Shown here: piece after piece, positions 53,158 to 57,726 of the stretch
Numbering within the stretch: position 1 is the first letter of the stretch
Layout of the letters: every line of letters starts with the position of its first letter
Origin: Bacteroidota bacterium
GTDB taxonomy: Bacteria > Bacteroidota > Bacteroidia > Chitinophagales > Chitinophagaceae
NCBI GenBank assembly: GCA_018267625.1
Contig: JAFDYC010000081.1
Coordinates: 1-57,726, forward strand
DNA length: 57,726 nt
Reading direction: 5' to 3'
Notes under the pieces: generated by a model
The model's database searches: none
Told to the model about the DNA's origin: nothing
Seen by the model: only the letters and a program-made list of their open reading frames with translations
Made by a program: the position numbers and the translations under genes

Positions 53158-53763
53158 CTATACAGATTCTGCAACTACTTCCCTCACTTCAGGAATCATG
53201 CGTTTCATCATGCCTTCGATGCCCGCCTTGAGTGTAATCATCGAAGAAGGGCAGCCGGAGCAGGAGCCCTGCATGAGCAGGTTCACCACACCATCTTCAT
53301 AGGAACGAAACTGAATCGCACCCCCATCCATCTCTACAGCAGGCCTCACATAGCTCTCCAGCAACTCCTTGATTCGCTTCACAACATCACTATCATTTTC
53401 GCTCGGCTCACTATTATGTACCGCCTTTCGCAGGGGCACTTCCGACTCGTTAATTATGACTGCCCCGGATTCGAGATAGTTCTTCAGGAACTCCCGAATC
53501 GTGGGTATCACCTCGCTCCAATCCGTGTCCGGCGTCTTAGTCAGCGTGACGAAATTGGAAGCGATAAACACGGCTCGGATAAAAGGAAAAGCAAACAACT
53601 CCTTAGCTAGCGGCGAAGGGGCTGCACTACCCTCATCGGGGAAATCAATGCTCTTCCCAGGATATAAAAGCTTGTTGGCTACAAACTTCATCGTCTCCGG
53701 ATTCGGAGTCATTTCGGTATAAATACTCACCACGGTGTTGCCGGTTTTCAGCATAGAATCCAT
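53158..53763 (-). CDS. Nfu/NifU-type Fe-S cluster carrier
   Basis: This 201-residue protein has the Nfu N-terminal scaffold domain (TPNPETMKFVANK, ALAKELFAFPFIRAVFI-like, about 15-100) and the C-terminal NifU domain (about 125-200) with the cluster-binding CxxC in GSCSGCPSSMITLK and the conserved VRPAVEMDGG. It transfers assembled 4Fe-4S clusters to apo-proteins. It faces the ferredoxin-fused flavoprotein, which would need such clusters; any functional link is inference from position. The start at 53763 is chosen for the -7 box at 53770-53777; an ATG at 53832 would add 23 residues, and M at 53754 is also possible. Confidence 0.92.
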   Translation of the reverse strand: MDSMLKTGNTVVSIYTEMTPNPETMKFVANKLLYPGKSIDFPDEGSAAPSPLAKELFAFPFIRAVFIASNFVTLTKTPDTDWSEVIPTIREFLKNYLESGAVIINESEVPLRKAVHNSEPSENDSDVVKRIKELLESYVRPAVEMDGGAIQFRSYEDGVVNLLMQGSCSGCPSSMITLKAGIEGMMKRMIPEVREVVAESV

Positions 53764-53769
53764 TTTTTG

Positions 53770-53777
53770 CAAAAATA
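53770..53777 (-). promoter_or_regulatory. -7 box (TATTTTTG) six bases before the Nfu start
   Basis: This is an exact TAnnTTTG match on the minus strand, six bases before the ATG at 53763, suggesting little or no leader. A clear -33 TTTG is not present. Confidence 0.4.
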
Positions 53778-53940
53778 GCCCAAAGCCATACGGGCCACTA
53801 TCAGTTTCGGTAATAAGCTTACTGAGGCCCATCAGCTACTGCTTTCACTCATTCCCAATTTCAAAAGCCGAGTTTCCCTGAATCGTCAATGCATTCCTGA
53901 ATGAGGCCTGACATTTGATAGAAATTCTTGAAATACAGAC

Positions 53941-54717
53941 ATGAGTAATCGGGTAATAGATGCTGAACAGGGGCATTGGCTTCTGGCTAAAATGGGTAAG
54001 AAAGTCTTGCGCCCAGGTGGCAAAGAGCTAACGCAAAAAATGATTCATAGTCTGGGTATCAGCAGCAAAGACCATGTTGTGGAGTTTGCTCCCGGTATCG
54101 GCTACACCGCCTTGCAGGTATTGCAAAAACGTCCCAAATCCTACACGGGAGTTGAGTTGAATGAAGAAGCTGCTGCACGACTCCGGAAGAAGATTTATGG
54201 CCCCGACAGGCAAATCATCCTGGGCAATGCCGCAAAAGTGGCTCTTAACGAGGGCGAAGCGGATAAGGTATATGGAGAAGCCATGCTCACCATGCAAGCC
54301 GACCACCGTAAGGCTGAAATTATCCGTGAAGCGCATCGTTTACTGCGTCCGGGAGGTCTGTATGGGATTCATGAACTGGGCCTCACTCCGGATTCCCTCG
54401 ACCCCGGGAAAAAAGCAACAATCCAACAGGAACTGGCCCGTAGTATTAAAGTTAATGCACGCCCCCTCACTCAGTCGGAATGGGTCAGCCTGCTGGAGCA
54501 GGAAGGCTTCCGCATCAAAGAAATCCACACCCGCCCGATGTCACTTTTAGAAACCAGACGAGTGATTGATGATGAAGGCCTGATCCGTAGCCTGAAGATT
54601 GGTTTCAACATCCTCCGCCAGCCCAGAGCCCGTCGCCGCATCAATGAGATGAAGCAGGTTTTTACCCGCTACAAAAATTCCATGAATGCCCTTGCCATTA
54701 TTGCGGAAAGGATATAA
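53941..54717 (+). CDS. Class I SAM-dependent methyltransferase
   Basis: This 258-residue protein shows SAM-binding motif I HVVEFAPGIGYTALQVL (40-56), the acidic residue of motif II in GVELNE (68-73), and LRPGGLYGIHELGL (134-147) at motif post-III. A middle segment VYGEAMLTMQAD holds motif III positions. It is a complete Rossmann methyltransferase, unlike the shortened gene at 6062. The substrate is unknown; the group includes enzymes acting on small molecules and quinone-like lipids. It is preceded by 177 nt from the Nfu start and is divergent from it. Confidence 0.85.
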   Translation: MSNRVIDAEQGHWLLAKMGKKVLRPGGKELTQKMIHSLGISSKDHVVEFAPGIGYTALQVLQKRPKSYTGVELNEEAAARLRKKIYGPDRQIILGNAAKVALNEGEADKVYGEAMLTMQADHRKAEIIREAHRLLRPGGLYGIHELGLTPDSLDPGKKATIQQELARSIKVNARPLTQSEWVSLLEQEGFRIKEIHTRPMSLLETRRVIDDEGLIRSLKIGFNILRQPRARRRINEMKQVFTRYKNSMNALAIIAERI

Positions 54718-54833
54718 ATCCGTGACCATAAAAGCTTTCTGAAACACATCAGAACAACTGGCGGCTCTTGACCCCATTTGAGGAATGCCCTGGGACACCA
54801 GCAAACACGGATAAAGGGCTGAGGCATCTCCCT

Positions 54834-54861
54834 AAAAAAATACGGCCCCAAAACCGGGGTC
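54834..54861 (-). terminator. Terminator of the cysteine-rich secreted-protein gene
   Basis: A 6-bp stem GGCCCC / GGGGTC (one G.T pair) lies 25 nt past the stop at 54887. On the minus strand it is followed by TATTTTTTT from the A run at 54834-54840. Confidence 0.75.
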
Positions 54862-54886
54862 ATAGCTATTTTCCCTAACCGGGATT

Positions 54887-55327
54887 TTAGTTGATATCTA
54901 TGGTTACATCGCCGGGGGTTGGCACCTTACTCATCCAGGTTACATTGACAAAACTGCCGCAACTAACCACATAGAATGAGCCAGAATAAATCGTGCTGCA
55001 AGAATTAAGATTCCCATCATAAACATTTTCTCCTACTTCGCAGCCATCGGCATAACCCATCTTGTTTGGATTGGTATTTAGTGCGGCATATACCCAATCC
55101 TTACCATAACTACATGGCATAGAAGTGATATTTATCGTTAAGGTACTGTATGCTCCTGCGATATACGGCGTATGGACTCCACAAACTAACGGATAGCAGG
55201 TATTCTTATTCCCATCAAAAGGATACACATTCACCGGGCATGAAGTGTGGTTGTGTACGGTCATTATTTGTGCCTGAGCAGCACCGGCAATCACTGAAAG
55301 CAGGACCATGAGGATAATGTTTCTCAT
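54887..55327 (-). CDS. Cysteine-rich small secreted protein, unknown function
   Basis: This 146-residue protein has a signal peptide (MRNIILMVLLSVIAGAAQAQ). The mature 126 residues contain seven cysteines (SCPV, TCYP, VCGV, PCSY, GCEV, SCST, SCGS), enough for three disulfides and one free thiol. Beta-type stretches alternate with Gly/Asn/Tyr turns (TVHNHTSCPVNVYPF, YSTLTINITSMP, GSFYVVSCGSFVNVTWM), resembling a secreted beta-sandwich. There is no sorting domain, so release by T9SS is not indicated. I do not recognise a family. It is divergent from the T9SS PKD gene, 139 nt between starts. Confidence 0.75.
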   Translation of the reverse strand: MRNIILMVLLSVIAGAAQAQIMTVHNHTSCPVNVYPFDGNKNTCYPLVCGVHTPYIAGAYSTLTINITSMPCSYGKDWVYAALNTNPNKMGYADGCEVGENVYDGNLNSCSTIYSGSFYVVSCGSFVNVTWMSKVPTPGDVTIDIN

Positions 55328-55466
55328 AAAGCAGATCTTTTGTTTGAAACAAACTTCATCTACAAATACTAAATGGATAACATTTTTTTTTAAAGTAATA
55401 TTACGAAAAATGCACGCTTAACTTTATTCAGCACTTGAAGCGCTTTCTTCAAGGAAATCCCTATTT

Positions 55467-57491
55467 ATGAAACTATTCATATTCTTCATTTTGGCCCTGA
55501 CCACTACGTTCCCGGGGATTCCCGCTAAGGCCCAAACCTGGCAATGGGGCAATGCAGTAAGCTTCGACTCTACTGGTGCTAGCAATCCTACCATTTCACT
55601 GTGGCATAGGAGCTTGGTTGATATGGCTACAGACGAATCCGGCAATGTTTACAGCTTAATCTTGGCTAATAGTCGCAACCTGAAGGTGGCCGGGCAATCG
55701 GAAACAGGATTTGGAAAATATGACATCCTGCTCAGCAGCTTTAGTTGCGAAGGGCACTACCGATGGAGCCGGCTCATCGGCACCAGCTCAGACTCCGATG
55801 TATCCGTATCCGTAAAAGCCTCCACAGAGTCCGGTGTGTTTGTTTCTGGCTTCATGAACATGGCCTTAGCCGGCGGTGGCCATTTTAGCACCGACACCAC
55901 TGTGGTCAACCCCAACAAAACCATGTTTCTGGCCAAATGGGACACTGCCGGCCATTTGCAGTGGCTCCGCATGCCACAACCCGCAACGATGAACCACGAT
56001 ACAGCCTGGGCCCTTAGTCAGCCTGCGGATATGATTCTGAGTAAGGAAGGGGCGGTCTATCTGCTGACGTTATTGAGCCCCGGTGTTTATGCAGAAGGAA
56101 GTTATCCGGTGCATTCACTCGGGATGCATATCCTTAAATACAGCAGCAACGGACAGTTCTTGGGTGGAATACAGGCCCCCATCTTACCCACTCCCTCGGT
56201 AAGTAATTTTATTTACGTTTATAATTTGGCATTAAGCAGCTTTCAATACGATGAAGCAAACAATCGGTTTATCATACAAGGCGGTACAACAGTAACGGAT
56301 ATGGTAAGCATAGGAGGTACATCGGTGGGTTTTAATTCTTCCTTTGTCGTTAGTTTTTCGGCACTCAATGGAACCTTAATCTGGTCTAAAGTTTCCAATC
56401 CTTTACGACAAACCCCCAACCCTACTTCATTCGTTCAATTTCCCCGCCATGCCCTGCAATTAGATGCCCAGGGAAATGTATATGTGGACGGTTTTGCTGC
56501 TGATAGTGCTTACTTCAATGGCGTTTTGTTTCGCAATGCCCAGCATACAATTCAGGGAGTCCATTTTGTGATGAAAATGGATGCGGCTACCGGAAATGTC
56601 CTTTGGATTAACTCCAACAATCATTTAGCGGGTAATGACGATATAATATCAGGCATGGCGCTTGTCAATCACAAGCTGGCCATCACAGGCCGCTTCAAGG
56701 ACAGCCTCAGCTATCCCGGAGGTCTGCTCACTAACAATCCCCTCTTAGACAAAGAGGATGCCTACATCATACAATTCGACACCCAGACTGGTAAGTTACA
56801 GAAAATGACTGCTCTGAGCGGCCCTAGCAATTCCTTTGGAAGTAGTATCGTTGCAGACCGACGGGGCAATTTCTATGTGGGTGGAACTTATAATGATGCT
56901 GCTCAGGCCATCGGTCCGGATACCCTCAGCCTGGACAACTTCTTCAATTTCTTTGTAGCCAAATGGGGCTGGGCCAACTGCTCCTGCACCCCGCCTATAG
57001 CCGCTTTAGTGCAATCAGCCGCTTCCGGCATGTATCGGGCCTACACCTACACGGGTACCATCCCCGGCCTGGACAGTCTAATCTGGGACTTTGGCGATGG
57101 TAGCACTCAGAAAATAACCAGCGGATATTATGGCGCCGTGCTCCATACCTACAGCGTCAATGGCCACTACAACGTATGCGTAACGGCTTACAATGAAAGC
57201 TGCGGCGGCAGTAGTACCGCCTGCCTACCCCTGGCACTCAGCGTCGGAAATCTGCCTATGCTCGATGATTTTCGGATCTATCCCAATCCTGTTTCGGATG
57301 TCATCACGGTTGAAGGCGCTCAGGGTGCAAAACTGAAGCTATATAATATGCTGGGACAACAGATGGGCAGCTTTCACATAAACACAGCCCGCCAACTGAT
57401 TCCTATAGAAAATTTGCCCGACGGCATCTACACACTGCGGATTACAGATGCGGGCCGCCATACCGGGGTCATGCGCATAACGAAACAGTAA
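55467..57491 (+). CDS. T9SS-secreted protein with beta-propeller-like repeats and PKD domain
   Basis: This 674-residue protein starts with a signal peptide (MKLFIFFILALTTTFPGIPA, then KAQ). Residues about 25-500 carry SBBP-like repeats: DESGNVY, DAQGNVYVDGF, DRRGNFYVGGTY and 'LxKWDTxGxLxW' units, suggesting a beta-propeller. A short PKD-like domain follows (about 530-600, LIWDFGDGSTQ, HTYSVNGHYNVCVTAY). The C-terminus is a T9SS type A sorting domain (FRIYPNPVSDVITVEG, then PDGIYTLRITD). It is a likely surface or secreted protein with no visible catalytic site. An A/T-rich stretch with a weak TAACTTTA lies about 40 nt before the ATG. Confidence 0.92.
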   Translation: MKLFIFFILALTTTFPGIPAKAQTWQWGNAVSFDSTGASNPTISLWHRSLVDMATDESGNVYSLILANSRNLKVAGQSETGFGKYDILLSSFSCEGHYRWSRLIGTSSDSDVSVSVKASTESGVFVSGFMNMALAGGGHFSTDTTVVNPNKTMFLAKWDTAGHLQWLRMPQPATMNHDTAWALSQPADMILSKEGAVYLLTLLSPGVYAEGSYPVHSLGMHILKYSSNGQFLGGIQAPILPTPSVSNFIYVYNLALSSFQYDEANNRFIIQGGTTVTDMVSIGGTSVGFNSSFVVSFSALNGTLIWSKVSNPLRQTPNPTSFVQFPRHALQLDAQGNVYVDGFAADSAYFNGVLFRNAQHTIQGVHFVMKMDAATGNVLWINSNNHLAGNDDIISGMALVNHKLAITGRFKDSLSYPGGLLTNNPLLDKEDAYIIQFDTQTGKLQKMTALSGPSNSFGSSIVADRRGNFYVGGTYNDAAQAIGPDTLSLDNFFNFFVAKWGWANCSCTPPIAALVQSAASGMYRAYTYTGTIPGLDSLIWDFGDGSTQKITSGYYGAVLHTYSVNGHYNVCVTAYNESCGGSSTACLPLALSVGNLPMLDDFRIYPNPVSDVITVEGAQGAKLKLYNMLGQQMGSFHINTARQLIPIENLPDGIYTLRITDAGRHTGVMRITKQ

Positions 57492-57582
57492 TGGAAGCGA
57501 CAATGAGGAGCAGCCAATTCAGTTCATCATACGCCGAGGGACTCACAACAAACTACTCCCTTCTTTTCAGTAATATCAAAAA

Positions 57583-57609
57583 AGAGGCTGCCTTTTTGGG
57601 GCAACCTCT
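57583..57609 (-). terminator. Terminator of the partial T9SS gene at the window end
   Basis: AGAGG-C-TGCC / GGGCA-A-CCTCT forms a hairpin with one mismatch, 21 nt past the stop at 57630, and is followed on the minus strand by TTTTTTG. Its GAGGCTGCC stem is shared with 25353-25382. Confidence 0.8.
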
Positions 57610-57629
57610 ATGTTTATTTCCTCTTTGTG

Positions 57630-57726
57630 CTATCGCTGCAAGCTCAGCGGAATCAGGGCACTCATGCCCTCGCGGGTGCTGAGGTGCAGCATGTAGGGAC
57701 CACTGGCGATTTCGCTGCCGAGTTCA
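57630..57726 (-). CDS. C-terminal end of a T9SS-sorted protein, cut by window edge
   Basis: The minus strand is open from the window edge to a TAG at 57630. The visible 31 residues read ELGSEIASGPYMLHLSTREG then MSALIPLSLQR, which is the closing part of a T9SS type A sorting domain (GxY followed by a hydrophobic strand and a basic C-terminus). The rest of the gene is outside the window. It is convergent with the PKD gene. Confidence 0.7.
   Translation of the reverse strand, partial: ELGSEIASGPYMLHLSTREGMSALIPLSLQR

Overview
The window looks like a chromosomal segment of a Bacteroidota bacterium, probably from the Chitinophagales/Saprospirales side of the phylum. The main evidence is at least seven secreted proteins ending in a type IX secretion system (T9SS) type A sorting domain (PNP motif, then GxY near the C-terminus). 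Several families largely confined to Bacteroidota are also present (DUF4293, DUF2480, DUF5686, DUF6089-like barrel), and promoters carry the Bacteroidota -7 box TAnnTTTG. Base composition is near-even GC except in the giant secreted gene. No plasmid, phage, CRISPR, rRNA or tRNA genes were seen. The only mobile-element gene is a REP-associated transposase (RAYT) relative.

Layout. Positions 1-2000 hold a delta-60 repeat secreted protein (cut by the window edge) and, upstream of it, a short T9SS protein that resembles only the C-terminal half of the subtilisin-like protease at 27-30 kb. Positions 2.3-8.1 kb hold an outer-membrane barrel, an enoyl-CoA hydratase, a stand-alone B12-binding domain, small secreted and lipoproteins, RNase HII, and folA coupled to a shortened methyltransferase-like gene. 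Positions 8.2-14.3 kb hold an isolated MoxR ATPase, the RAYT between two palindromes, serS, DUF4293, an Xaa-Pro aminopeptidase and ychF. Positions 14.5-22.6 kb are a single 2697-residue secreted protein with a tyrosine-rich repeat region and about ten tandem Ig-like domains.

Positions 23-31.6 kb hold a membrane-anchored PpiD-like foldase, DUF2480, an L,D-transpeptidase, then the T9SS subtilase and a delta-60 protein. Positions 31.7-40.7 kb hold a small XRE regulator, a YkgJ-type cysteine cluster protein, DUF5686, uvrB (with a third copy of the RAYT palindrome just before its start), YccF, an SGNH-like T9SS protein, a GNAT acetyltransferase and MarC. Positions 40.7-57.7 kb hold a TMTC-like membrane/TPR protein, an EF-G paralogue, a lipoprotein with a charged helix, dxs, a sigma-54 activator without a DNA-binding domain, a MORN-repeat protein, a Nudix hydrolase, a fatty-acid-hydroxylase-like protein, a ferredoxin-fused GltD-like flavoprotein, an Nfu-type Fe-S carrier, a methyltransferase, a cysteine-rich secreted protein, a T9SS PKD protein and the tail of another T9SS protein.

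The strongest items for follow-up are: (i) the RAYT whose expected catalytic tyrosine is Phe while its three palindromes stay perfectly paired with covarying outer arms; (ii) the headless paralogue of the T9SS protease and the rearranged duplicate locus; (iii) the Tyr-rich repeat block in the giant secreted protein; (iv) -7 boxes only 4-8 nt before start codons, suggesting leaderless mRNAs; (v) the sigma-54 activator lacking an HTH. Family names come from recognising motifs by eye; no database search was run.
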